Assembly: GCA_015488125.1 (NCBI GenBank)
Contig: WFOJ01000023.1
Location: 1-10,938 of the forward strand
Length of the DNA stretch: 10,938 nucleotides
DNA from: Mariprofundaceae bacterium
GTDB taxonomy: Bacteria > Pseudomonadota > Zetaproteobacteria > Mariprofundales > Mariprofundaceae
Direction: 5' to 3'
The notes under the pieces were generated by a model, which saw only the letters and a list, made by a program, of their open reading frames with translations, did not search any database and was not told the origin of the DNA. Shown here piece after piece: positions 1 through 7,030 of the stretch. The translations under genes were made by a program, and so were the position numbers. Position 1 is the stretch's first letter. Every line of letters starts with the position of its first letter.

Positions 1-1774
1 TTTCATCGCCCGAAAGCGTTTCATATTCCAGCAATACTTCTGTCAGTTTGTGAAGCTGATCCAGGTGAGTGGTCAGAATCTCGCGTGCCCGCTGATAACC
101 TTCTTCAACAAAACGACGAATTTCTGCATCAATCAGGCGCGCCGTTTCATCCGATATATTCTGGTGACGGGTAACAGAGCGACCAAGAAAAACCTCGTCT
201 TCATTTTCACCATACATCAACGGTCCGAGTTTATCAGACAAGCCCCAGCGGGTAACCATATTGCGTGCCAGATTGGTTGCCATCTGAATATCGCCGGAAG
301 CGCCGGAGGTGACCTTGTCGTAACCAAAAATCAGCTCTTCAGCAACGCGCCCACCCATGGCAATCGCCAGATTGGCATGCATTTTTTCACGCGATTGTGA
401 ATACTCATCCTTTTCCGGGAGGCGCATTACCATGCCCAGTGCCTGCCCACGCGGGATGATCGTCATCTTGTGGATCGGATCAGCAGCAGGGCTGTACACC
501 GAAACCAGCGCATGACCTGCTTCGTGATAGGCTGTGCAACGCTTTTCCTCTTCACTCATGGCCATGGAGCGGCGCTCGGTGCCCATCATCACCTTGTCCT
601 TGGCTTCGTCAAAATCAGCAGCGCACACCTTATCCCGGTTAAAACGAGCAGCAATCAATGCCGCCTCATTCACCAGATTCGCCAGGTCGGCGCCGGAAAA
701 GCCAGGTGTGCCCCGGGCAATCACCTTGGCATCAACATCGCGAGCCAGCGGCACTTTCTTCATATGCACATTGAGGATCTGGATGCGTCCGTTAAGGTCA
801 GGGCGACCAACCACCACCTGACGATCAAAACGACCGGGACGCAGCAGCGCTGGATCCAGTACGTCGGGACGGTTGGTGGCCGCCACCAGAATCACCCCCT
901 CGTTCGATTCAAAACCATCCATCTCGACCAGCATCTGATTCAGTGTCTGTTCACGCTCATCATTGCCACCACCAAGGCCGGCGCCACGATGACGACCCAT
1001 GGCATCAATTTCATCAACAAAGACGATGCAGGGCGCATGCTTCTTGGCCTGCTCGAACATATCGCGCACACGCGAAGCACCGACGCCGACAAACATTTCC
1101 ACAAAATCCGATCCGGAAATCGAAAAAAATGGCACATCAGCCTCGCCCGCCACTGCCCGTGCCAGCAGGGTTTTACCCGTACCCGGCGGTCCCACCAGCA
1201 GTACGCCCTTGGGAATTTTACCACCTAAGCGTGTAAAACGCGAAGGATCACGAAGAAATTCAATAATCTCCGTCACCTCCTGCTTGGCCTCATCACAGCC
1301 AGCGACATCGTCAAATGTCACTTTATTGGTGTTTTCATTCAACAGTTTGGCACGGCTTTTGCCAAAAGAAAGCGCACCGCCTTTGCCGCCACCTTGCATC
1401 TGACGCATGAAGAAAATCCATACGCCGATCAACAGCAGCATGGGGAACCATGAAATCAATACCGATAACATAAACGGGACTTCAGTCGGCGGCTGGGCTT
1501 CCACTTCCACCTTGTTGTCCAGTAGTCGCTTGACCAGTTCCGGGTCACGCGGCGCATGCACCGTAAAGGTTTTGGTTTCACCGGACATATCGCGGTACTG
1601 GCCGGTAATCTGGTCTTCGGAGATCACGGCTTTATCCACCATTCCCTGATCTACCCGTTCGATAAATGCTGAATAACTCATGGTTTTGCTGCCGGGCGAT
1701 GGCGCGCCAAACATATTGAAGACGCTCATCATCACCAGCCCGACGGCAATCCACAGCAGAATATTTTTACCCAT
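1..1774 (-). CDS. ftsH: ATP-dependent zinc metalloprotease FtsH (3' end outside window)
   Basis: FtsH is an inner-membrane AAA+ protease that extracts and degrades misfolded membrane proteins and short-lived regulators. The 591 codons present match the E. coli protein in order throughout. There is an N-terminal membrane helix (about residues 5-22), a periplasmic segment, and a second helix ending in FFMRQMQGGG (about 103-130). Walker A GPPGTGKT is at 195-202, the pore FVG at 228-230, Walker B VFVDE at 251-255, and the arginine-finger segment RPGRFDR at 312-318. The zinc site HEAGH is at 417-421, with a third ligand D495 in SGASGD. The last 50 or so residues lie beyond position 1. I chose the ATG at 1774 (MGKNILLW) because GGAG lies 9 nt upstream and E. 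coli FtsH begins MAKNLILW. An in-frame ATG at 1789 would add five residues but has no ribosome site. No rlmE (ftsJ) gene precedes it, unlike in E. coli. Confidence 0.98.
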   Translation of the reverse strand, partial: MGKNILLWIAVGLVMMSVFNMFGAPSPGSKTMSYSAFIERVDQGMVDKAVISEDQITGQYRDMSGETKTFTVHAPRDPELVKRLLDNKVEVEAQPPTEVPFMLSVLISWFPMLLLIGVWIFFMRQMQGGGKGGALSFGKSRAKLLNENTNKVTFDDVAGCDEAKQEVTEIIEFLRDPSRFTRLGGKIPKGVLLVGPPGTGKTLLARAVAGEADVPFFSISGSDFVEMFVGVGASRVRDMFEQAKKHAPCIVFVDEIDAMGRHRGAGLGGGNDEREQTLNQMLVEMDGFESNEGVILVAATNRPDVLDPALLRPGRFDRQVVVGRPDLNGRIQILNVHMKKVPLARDVDAKVIARGTPGFSGADLANLVNEAALIAARFNRDKVCAADFDEAKDKVMMGTERRSMAMSEEEKRCTAYHEAGHALVSVYSPAADPIHKMTIIPRGQALGMVMRLPEKDEYSQSREKMHANLAIAMGGRVAEELIFGYDKVTSGASGDIQMATNLARNMVTRWGLSDKLGPLMYGENEDEVFLGRSVTRHQNISDETARLIDAEIRRFVEEGYQRAREILTTHLDQLHKLTEVLLEYETLSGDE

Positions 1775-1788
1775 CTGTTTATGCTCCA

Positions 1789-2007
1789 TTACAAGTTTAT
1801 CGCCGTGCGAAAAACGGTAAGCGGCGAACCATGCCGGAAAGATCTGAAAAAGTCATGAAGATATTGCCATAGGCGTTTTACCACCATCGGCAGACGCACG
1901 AACCATAGTTTCCAGCGGCGCCAACCGATCTTGGCTTTCTGCCGCATTGTGACGCAGACATCAATACCTTTGTTGAAAAAACCGGTTCCTAAGGGAGAAA
2001 TTGCCAT
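1789..2007 (-). CDS. Doubtful 72-residue hypothetical protein upstream of ftsH
   Basis: This is an open frame of 72 codons on the ftsH strand, starting MAISPLGTGFFNKG. I do not recognise the product. It is basic and rich in aromatic residues, with five tryptophans, among them those in the cluster GWRRWKLWFVRLP, and it has no clear signal peptide. Only a weak GAG precedes the ATG. The stop codon overlaps the more upstream of the two possible ftsH ATGs (TAATG) and lies 14 bp before the preferred one, so translational coupling is conceivable. The composition is equally typical of chance translation of a degenerate intergenic repeat, which I consider more likely. Confidence 0.2.
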   Translation of the reverse strand: MAISPLGTGFFNKGIDVCVTMRQKAKIGWRRWKLWFVRLPMVVKRLWQYLHDFFRSFRHGSPLTVFRTAINL

Positions 2008-2204
2008 GCTCGAAATCCATCCATTTGCATTTCGCTAATGGTTAGACAGAAAACACGTGATGGCGCCAATTGCGATCACCGGAACAGTATTGACGATGAG
2101 GAAACAAGCAGCATGCCGGGTCACACCTGCTGTGGCGGACAAAAGCGGAAATAAGGATGAAAAATATTCTGCCTTTGCGAGAATGCGCGACCTGTTTCAT
2201 GGTA

Positions 2205-2288
2205 CTGCTATTTTTCGTTCACACATCGTATAGCCGGTTCAACCCCGCTATCTCTATAACGATTGCCAAAGTACGACAGCTCCCGGGT
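2205..2288 (-). repeat. Intergenic repeat, copy A
   Basis: Read on the minus strand, this segment aligns with 9820-9904 on the plus strand at 65 of 85 columns with one gap. It includes an exact 18-base word, TCGTACTTTGGCAATCGT. Other shared words, in the same order, are ATAGCGG, GTTGA, TATACGAT and AAATAGCAG. It begins 12 bp after the stop codon of the large PilZ gene and has the same orientation as that gene. This copy could fold: ATCGT(T)ATAG pairs with CTATACGAT, with a small GGT-TGA-ACC hairpin inside. Confidence 0.8.
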
Positions 2289-2300
2289 ACAAAAACAACC

Positions 2301-4025
2301 TCAGTCCTGCTGTTCGCGCAATTTGTTCTCTCTGGCTTTTCTGGCTTCTTCCATGCTGACCATGTGGTATTCTTCCTCCGACATGACCTTGGCAATTCTG
2401 AATATGGCAAAATTATCGCCAACAGTACCTTCCGGCGCGATCACGCAAATAATTCTGTTTTGCCCCTTACGCTTGATGGCTACCGTCATTTGCACAGGCG
2501 TTCCCGTCCAGTCGCCAACCCAGACGTTCCAGCCGGTAGGCACTTTTTCCAGTAGTGCCAGCCAGGTGGATTCAGCGGTGGAACTGCTGAGCAAGGCAAC
2601 TTTTGCCGGAAACAGCTTGGCAGGTGCAAATTCGATACCGCACTGTACCACCCCTTGCAAGGTACTGCGATACCAGCGAACAATGCCATAACGCGAGGAA
2701 TTCGCCGAAAACCTGATTTCCACCAGCGAAGCAACAGGAAAAGGCTCCTGTTTGGCTTCCAGGCAGATGCCCTGCTGGGAAAGATCAATCACCTTCCAAA
2801 TGTTGAAATATTCGTAAGGATCCTTGACGTAGAATTCTTCGCTTAATACCAGTGCCTTGCGCGCATAGAGGTTTTTACCCTTGTCTTTCAGTAGTTGACG
2901 TTCAGCACGCGGCGTTTTCTTGAACGAGCGCAGCAATAACTGACTGCACAGCAACAACTCAGCATACACATGTTCAAGGTGGATTTCCTTGTCTGACTTT
3001 CCCTTTCCTCTTCCTTTGCCATCCTTGGTAGGCGAATAACTGATCAATTCGGACACCCGCTTGATCAGTCTGTCACCCTCGATAAGAAAGACGTTATAAC
3101 CCTCGATACCAGAGAGTCGTGAAGATTGGCGTGGTTTCATGTGTGGTTGATCCAGCCGCGATACCAGCCATGCCTTTTTGCCTTTGGCATTCATCACCGG
3201 ATCACCAGCGCGCACAAACTGAATACGCGCATACTGGCTGAACTCCGGTAAACGCTTGTAAAACACCTCGCGTTCTTTGGGAGTCAAGCGGAAAATATCA
3301 ACCCGGCGAAGAATTTCGTACTGAATCATCGCCTGCTGAATACGTTCAACATCCTTTTTGCATTGCTCTTTGTCCACCGTGCGGGCAATGGTTAGCCCCA
3401 GGCGAGCCATTTCAAAAGTCTGACGTACATCCAGCGGTGATGGCGGCAGGTGGTGGCTGTAGTCTCGCTTCAGTGATTGAATGGAAAGATGCACCGCAAT
3501 ACCGGTGACATATACCATACTGGCATAAAGTGCTGGTTTTTTTCGCGCTTTATCGCGAATCAGCACAATGCCGATTTTGTAGGCGCGCATGATTAACGAA
3601 CCCATATCGCGAGAAATCAGATCAACGTAATCCTCCAGCATGCGCAGGTATTTGATGCGAAATGAGAGTGGCACGAAGGTACTGCGATTCAGGCTGCCCA
3701 GCCATTGGCGCACCCGCTCGGACTGCATATCAATCTGCAGGCGATCACGACTAAGCCGCAATGCATCCAGGGATTTCATAATATCCATGAACTGCACACG
3801 CAGCAAATCCATCAGCCTATTGGCTTTTTCTTCATTGATGTCTGTTGTCGATATCTGTAATTGTTGTTCCAGTTCAAAGGCTGCCGCCTGCAATAACTCA
3901 TCCCGTCGCCGGGTATCTTCTGTTTCTTCTTCCGGAAAGTCCTCAAGCCCGTCAACATTTTCATCTATATCTTCAGGAGAAGTGACTGGTTTTTCTTGCT
4001 CTTCGACATCCAGCTTCAGTTCCAT
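2301..4025 (-). CDS. Large PilZ-domain protein of unknown function
   Basis: This is a 574-residue, probably cytoplasmic protein. The first 50 residues are strongly acidic (runs such as EEQEK, DIDENVDG and PEEETED). A long helical, charged region without recognisable motifs follows. At about residues 405-470 there is a PilZ-like segment: WKVIDLSQQGICLE carries the DxSxxG motif (D414), followed by SLVEIRF, IVRWYR and CGIEFAP, the usual PilZ strand order. The RxxxR motif that normally precedes DxSxxG is not evident, so c-di-GMP binding is uncertain. About 100 further residues follow, ending in a charged helix. The start is the ATG at 4025 because GGAGGG lies 4 nt upstream; an in-frame ATG at 4100 would add 25 residues without such a site. 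The neighbour on the other strand is a divergent cysteine hydrolase. PilZ proteins typically act as c-di-GMP receptors or partners in motility, attachment or polysaccharide control. The exact role here cannot be read from the sequence. Confidence 0.88.
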   Translation of the reverse strand: MELKLDVEEQEKPVTSPEDIDENVDGLEDFPEEETEDTRRRDELLQAAAFELEQQLQISTTDINEEKANRLMDLLRVQFMDIMKSLDALRLSRDRLQIDMQSERVRQWLGSLNRSTFVPLSFRIKYLRMLEDYVDLISRDMGSLIMRAYKIGIVLIRDKARKKPALYASMVYVTGIAVHLSIQSLKRDYSHHLPPSPLDVRQTFEMARLGLTIARTVDKEQCKKDVERIQQAMIQYEILRRVDIFRLTPKEREVFYKRLPEFSQYARIQFVRAGDPVMNAKGKKAWLVSRLDQPHMKPRQSSRLSGIEGYNVFLIEGDRLIKRVSELISYSPTKDGKGRGKGKSDKEIHLEHVYAELLLCSQLLLRSFKKTPRAERQLLKDKGKNLYARKALVLSEEFYVKDPYEYFNIWKVIDLSQQGICLEAKQEPFPVASLVEIRFSANSSRYGIVRWYRSTLQGVVQCGIEFAPAKLFPAKVALLSSSTAESTWLALLEKVPTGWNVWVGDWTGTPVQMTVAIKRKGQNRIICVIAPEGTVGDNFAIFRIAKVMSEEEYHMVSMEEARKARENKLREQQD

Positions 4026-4060
4026 GATTCCCTCCGGGATTTTCTCCCTCCCCAACACAC
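4026..4060 (-). promoter_or_regulatory. GGA-rich leader and ribosome site of the large PilZ gene
   Basis: The transcript just before the start contains several GGA motifs. GGGA (4045-4048) can pair with TCCC (4036-4039) across a five-base GAAAA loop. A very strong Shine-Dalgarno sequence, GGAGGG (4030-4035), follows 4 nt before the ATG. Repeated GGA motifs around a ribosome site are the pattern bound by CsrA/RsmA translational repressors. That reading is inference; the strong ribosome site itself is plain. Confidence 0.4.
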
Positions 4061-4096
4061 CACGTGGCGTATGCTGCCATGAGGGGTGTGATGTTT

Positions 4097-4144
4097 CCAC
4101 CTTGTCAGATGACCATCAAAGTCACACACAACTGCTCAAGGTGG
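4097..4144. promoter_or_regulatory. 8-bp inverted repeat in the divergent promoter region
   Basis: CCACCTTG (4097-4104) and CAAGGTGG (4137-4144) are perfect inverted copies 32 bp apart. They lie in the 208-bp space (4026-4233) between the divergent PilZ and hydrolase genes, where both promoters must lie. They could be paired operator half-sites or a stem in the PilZ leader RNA. No convincing -35/-10 pair is visible for either gene. Confidence 0.3.
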
Positions 4145-4233
4145 ATCAGCGGCAGCGTAGCGGCATGCAGTTACTGTGGCAATCAAGATAACACAGTCTA
4201 TGGTTCGGGCATGCGGGAAAACAAATAAATATC

Positions 4234-5013
4234 ATGAAGGCATGGTTATTGCAACGCATGACCGACTGGCTGAACCAGGAACTCGATGAACCGGCAGGGT
4301 GGCCAATGTGTGATTTTGAACGCCTTTGTTTCGAGATCCGTCCGGCTGATGTGCTGCTGGTCGAGGGTAGAACGCGTATTGGCCGGGTTATTCAGACTGT
4401 AACGCGCAGTATTTGGACGCATAGCGCGCTTTACCTTGGTCGTGTTGATGATGTAAGCAATCCTCACAGTCGCGAGTTGTTGTTGCAATACCTGCCGGAT
4501 GCCTGCCAACATCAACCTCTCGTGCTTGAGGCTGTTCTTGGTCAAGGAGTTATTGTTACGCCACTGCAAGCATACGAAGGCTATCATCTTCGCATTTGTC
4601 GTCCCAGAGGGTTGGCTGTCAGCGATATTCAGCAAGTCATCAGCTATGCCATCGCCCGCCTGGGCATGGGTTATGACATGCGCCAGATGTTTGATCTGGC
4701 GCGTTTAATGCTACCTTTTGCATTGTTGCCCCGGCGCTGGCACTCAAGCCTGTTTGCTCATGATGCGGGTAGTGAAGTTCGCACCGTTTGTTCCACGTTG
4801 ATTGCCGAGGCTTTTACCTCAGTGCAATTCCCTATTTTACCGGAACTTGATGGTGATTTGACGGAGATGAGAATTCGTCCTCGCAATGCACGTTTGTTCA
4901 CACCCAGGGATTTTGATTATTCCCCATACTTCGATATTATCAAATACCCTTACTTTCCATCGACTGAAGCGCACCCTTACCAACATATGCCCTGGCAACT
5001 CCCTGAATCCTGA
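4234..5013 (+). CDS. YiiX/YebB-like permuted-papain (NlpC/P60 superfamily) cysteine hydrolase
   Basis: This 259-residue protein belongs to the circularly permuted NlpC/P60 group (DUF830, YiiX/YebB type). The permuted order is clear. The motif RPADVLLVEG (36-45) leads into the catalytic histidine in WTHSALYLG (H63), then LVLEAV with E99 as likely third residue, and the catalytic cysteine in TVCSTLIAEAF (C186). Members hydrolyse amide or acyl bonds in cell-wall peptides or lipids; the substrate here is unknown. There is no signal peptide, so the protein is probably cytoplasmic or membrane-peripheral. The first ATG (4234) lacks a good ribosome site, and the in-frame ATG at 4258 (MTDWLNQ) is an alternative. 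It stands alone on the plus strand, divergent from the large PilZ gene and convergent with the hydroxylase gene. Confidence 0.9.
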   Translation: MKAWLLQRMTDWLNQELDEPAGWPMCDFERLCFEIRPADVLLVEGRTRIGRVIQTVTRSIWTHSALYLGRVDDVSNPHSRELLLQYLPDACQHQPLVLEAVLGQGVIVTPLQAYEGYHLRICRPRGLAVSDIQQVISYAIARLGMGYDMRQMFDLARLMLPFALLPRRWHSSLFAHDAGSEVRTVCSTLIAEAFTSVQFPILPELDGDLTEMRIRPRNARLFTPRDFDYSPYFDIIKYPYFPSTEAHPYQHMPWQLPES

Positions 5014-5087
5014 CCTCCATCTGATGGATTAACCGCGCAGAAAGCGATAACCAAACCGCACGATCGTCAGCTATAAGTACAGTACAA

Positions 5088-5909
5088 TCAACTGAATGCG
5101 CGCGGGGAACGAAAGGGTAAGCGCAGCATCCAGCCTAATTGCGCTGTCTCGGCATCTTGCCATTGCGGCAGACCAATCGTCATGTTGATCTGACCAGCTG
5201 ACGGATGAGGCCGATAACTGCCAAACAGGCGATCCCAGGCACTGATGTTGAAGCCGTAATTACTGTTGGTTTCATGGATTGCCACGGAGTGATGAATGCG
5301 GTGAACATCAGGAGTGATCACCAGCCAGCGCAGGGGTCGGTCAAGCCATGGAGGAATATACACATTCGCGTGATTAAACATGGCCATGCCATTAAGCAAT
5401 ACCTCGAACATCAGCACCGCCAGCGGCGGTACACCCAGCACAACAATCAGCGTCATTTTAATCAGCAGCGATAGCAAAATCTCCAGAGGGTGAAAGCGCA
5501 ATCCGCTGGAAACATCGAGATTGCGATCAGCATGATGTACCTGATGCAGGCGCCACAGCCAGGGCATTTGATGGAACAGGCGGTGTTGCCAGTAAATAGC
5601 CAAATCAAGCAGGAGCACGCCGCACAACAGAGTCATAGGTGGTGAAAGTGACAGTAACGTCAGCAGGCCCAGCCCCTGATCCTGTGCATAAAAGGCCAGG
5701 GCCACCGTGCTGGTACCAAGCAAGGTAAACAACAGCCGCGCCAACATCGTGTTCAGTACCACCAGCGAAAGATTGCCCCGCCAGCGCTCGCCACGGGACT
5801 GATCCAGTTGACGGCGAGGGTAACGGTATTCCAGCACCGCCATTAACAAAAACACAAGCACAAACGGCAACAACCGCCAGCTTGCCTCATGACTCAGCCA
5901 GTCACTCAC
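5088..5909 (-). CDS. Sterol desaturase / fatty acid hydroxylase family membrane protein
   Basis: This is a 273-residue di-iron integral membrane oxygenase. The histidine boxes of the family are all present: HRLFH (109-113), HQVHH (122-126) and HRIHH (203-207). Additional histidines are H180 in FNHAN and H212 before NSNYGF. Hydrophobic segments at about 12-26, 48-75, 78-106 and 145-178 fit a four-helix membrane protein. The family inserts oxygen or a double bond into sterol or fatty-acyl chains; the actual lipid is not predictable. The start is a GTG at 5909 overlapping the rodA stop as GTGA. With no clear ribosome site of its own, translation is probably coupled to rodA. It is the last gene of the rpiA-queA-rodA run. 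Linkage to rodA suggests a role at the envelope, but that is inference from position only. Confidence 0.93.
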   Translation of the reverse strand: MSDWLSHEASWRLLPFVLVFLLMAVLEYRYPRRQLDQSRGERWRGNLSLVVLNTMLARLLFTLLGTSTVALAFYAQDQGLGLLTLLSLSPPMTLLCGVLLLDLAIYWQHRLFHQMPWLWRLHQVHHADRNLDVSSGLRFHPLEILLSLLIKMTLIVVLGVPPLAVLMFEVLLNGMAMFNHANVYIPPWLDRPLRWLVITPDVHRIHHSVAIHETNSNYGFNISAWDRLFGSYRPHPSAGQINMTIGLPQWQDAETAQLGWMLRLPFRSPRAFS

Positions 5910-7027
5910 AATAGCGCACTGCCGCCGCGTTGCCAGGGCAGTTGCTGGCGTGATTCAATGCCAACGCGGGCAATAATACCGAGCATGGCAAGCATGCTCA
6001 CCAGTGCCGAACCGCCATAACTGACGAAAGGAAGGGGCACGCCAACAACCGGTAACATGCCGGACACCATGCCAATATTGACAAACATGTATAAGGTCAG
6101 AATGCTGACAATGCCAATGCACAACAACGAAGCAAAGCGGCTGAAAGCCAGCGAAGCAATATACAGAATGCGAAAAATCAACAGCCCGAACAGCAACAAC
6201 AGCACACAAACGCCAAACATGCCAAATTCCTCCGCCAGTACGGAAAAAATAAAATCCGTGTGCTGTTCCGGCAAAAAGTGAAGACGGGCCTGTGTGCCAT
6301 GCAAATAACCTTTGCCAAACAGGCCACCGGAGCCAATGGAAATCATGGATTGAATCACATGGTAGCCAGCCCCCAACGGATCTGACTGCGGGTCAAGAAA
6401 CATCAACACCCGCTTTTGTTGATAATCATGCATATGTTGCCATAAATACCAGCCTGCCGCTGGCAACATGGCCAGCAAGCCGAAGAAATAACGCCAGGGA
6501 AAGCCACCGGCCATCAGCACCGCAGCAGCCGCCATCAGCAATACCAGTGTGGTACCAAGATCCGGCTGGATGACAATCAGGCCAGCCGGTATGCCTACCA
6601 ACAGCACGGCCACGATAATGGTTTTCCAGTCTGATGCCTCGCGATTGGCCAGCCAGTGCGCCAGCACCAGCATTAACGCCCATTTGATGATTTCCGACGG
6701 TTGCAGATGAACGATACCGAGATCCAGCCAGCGTCTGGCCCCCATTTTAACTTCACCAATTACAGGCACCAGCGCCAGTGCCAGCAGCGCCACCAGAAAC
6801 ACTGGCCAGGCCAGCAGGCCAAGAAAACGCAAGGGCACGAGGCTCATAAACAAAAACGCGGCGATACCAGCGCACCAGTACATGATCTGGCGATACCAGA
6901 TATGAAGATCACCAAGATGCACAGCCGAATAAAGCGTTGTCAGGCCGACTGTGGCCAGCAATGTCAACAGCAGCAGCAACGGACGATCAATTGCCCGCCA
7001 GCTATCGAGTACGTTAGCAATCAACAC
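5906..7027 (-). CDS. rodA: Rod-shape-determining peptidoglycan glycosyltransferase RodA
   Basis: RodA is the SEDS-family polymerase that joins lipid II into glycan strands in the elongasome with PBP2. The protein has 373 residues and about ten hydrophobic segments. Signature stretches match E. coli RodA: RRWLDLGIVHLQPSEI (E112), QPDLGT (154-159), DPLGAGYHVIQS (216-227), FLPEQHTDFIFSVLAEE with the catalytic aspartate D258, and near the C-terminus GMVSGMLPVVGVPLP then VSYGGSAL. The start is a GTG at 7027, 3 bp after the queA stop. It lies in the same frame as queA, so it cannot begin further upstream. No Shine-Dalgarno sequence is visible, and the next codon, TTG, is an alternative start. The gene is usually near mrdA (PBP2) and lipoprotein genes; here it is in an operon with queA and rpiA instead. 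Confidence 0.97.
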   Translation of the reverse strand: MLIANVLDSWRAIDRPLLLLLTLLATVGLTTLYSAVHLGDLHIWYRQIMYWCAGIAAFLFMSLVPLRFLGLLAWPVFLVALLALALVPVIGEVKMGARRWLDLGIVHLQPSEIIKWALMLVLAHWLANREASDWKTIIVAVLLVGIPAGLIVIQPDLGTTLVLLMAAAAVLMAGGFPWRYFFGLLAMLPAAGWYLWQHMHDYQQKRVLMFLDPQSDPLGAGYHVIQSMISIGSGGLFGKGYLHGTQARLHFLPEQHTDFIFSVLAEEFGMFGVCVLLLLFGLLIFRILYIASLAFSRFASLLCIGIVSILTLYMFVNIGMVSGMLPVVGVPLPFVSYGGSALVSMLAMLGIIARVGIESRQQLPWQRGGSALL

Positions 7028-7030
7028 AGG

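Larger units (their letters stand above)
1775..2300. other. Intergenic stretch between the large PilZ gene and ftsH
   Basis: This 526-bp gap has no convincing gene. It holds one repeat copy (2205-2288) directly behind the PilZ-protein stop codon and a doubtful 72-codon frame (1789-2007). On the plus strand a 10-codon frame (MLEIHPFAFR, start at 2005) follows a GGGAG motif. I see no clear sigma-70 promoter or heat-shock promoter for ftsH, and no hairpin followed by a T-run. The ftsH promoter must nevertheless lie here unless ftsH is read through from the PilZ gene. Confidence 0.6.

Noticed and set aside
470..1236. Long open frames on the plus strand opposite ftsH
   Set aside because: They are antisense shadows of a strongly conserved gene. 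They lack ribosome sites and have His/Arg-rich, family-less translations.
2005..2037. 10-codon plus-strand leader peptide MLEIHPFAFR with GGGAG upstream
   Set aside because: No downstream plus-strand gene exists for it to control, and so short a frame occurs easily by chance.
3640..4191. 183-codon plus-strand frame opposite the large PilZ gene
   Set aside because: It is serine-rich antisense translation of the acidic N-terminus, with no ribosome site.
5014..5087. Bidirectional terminator between the convergent hydrolase and hydroxylase genes
   Set aside because: TCCATC-T-GATGGA is palindromic but has a one-base centre, and no T-run follows on either strand.
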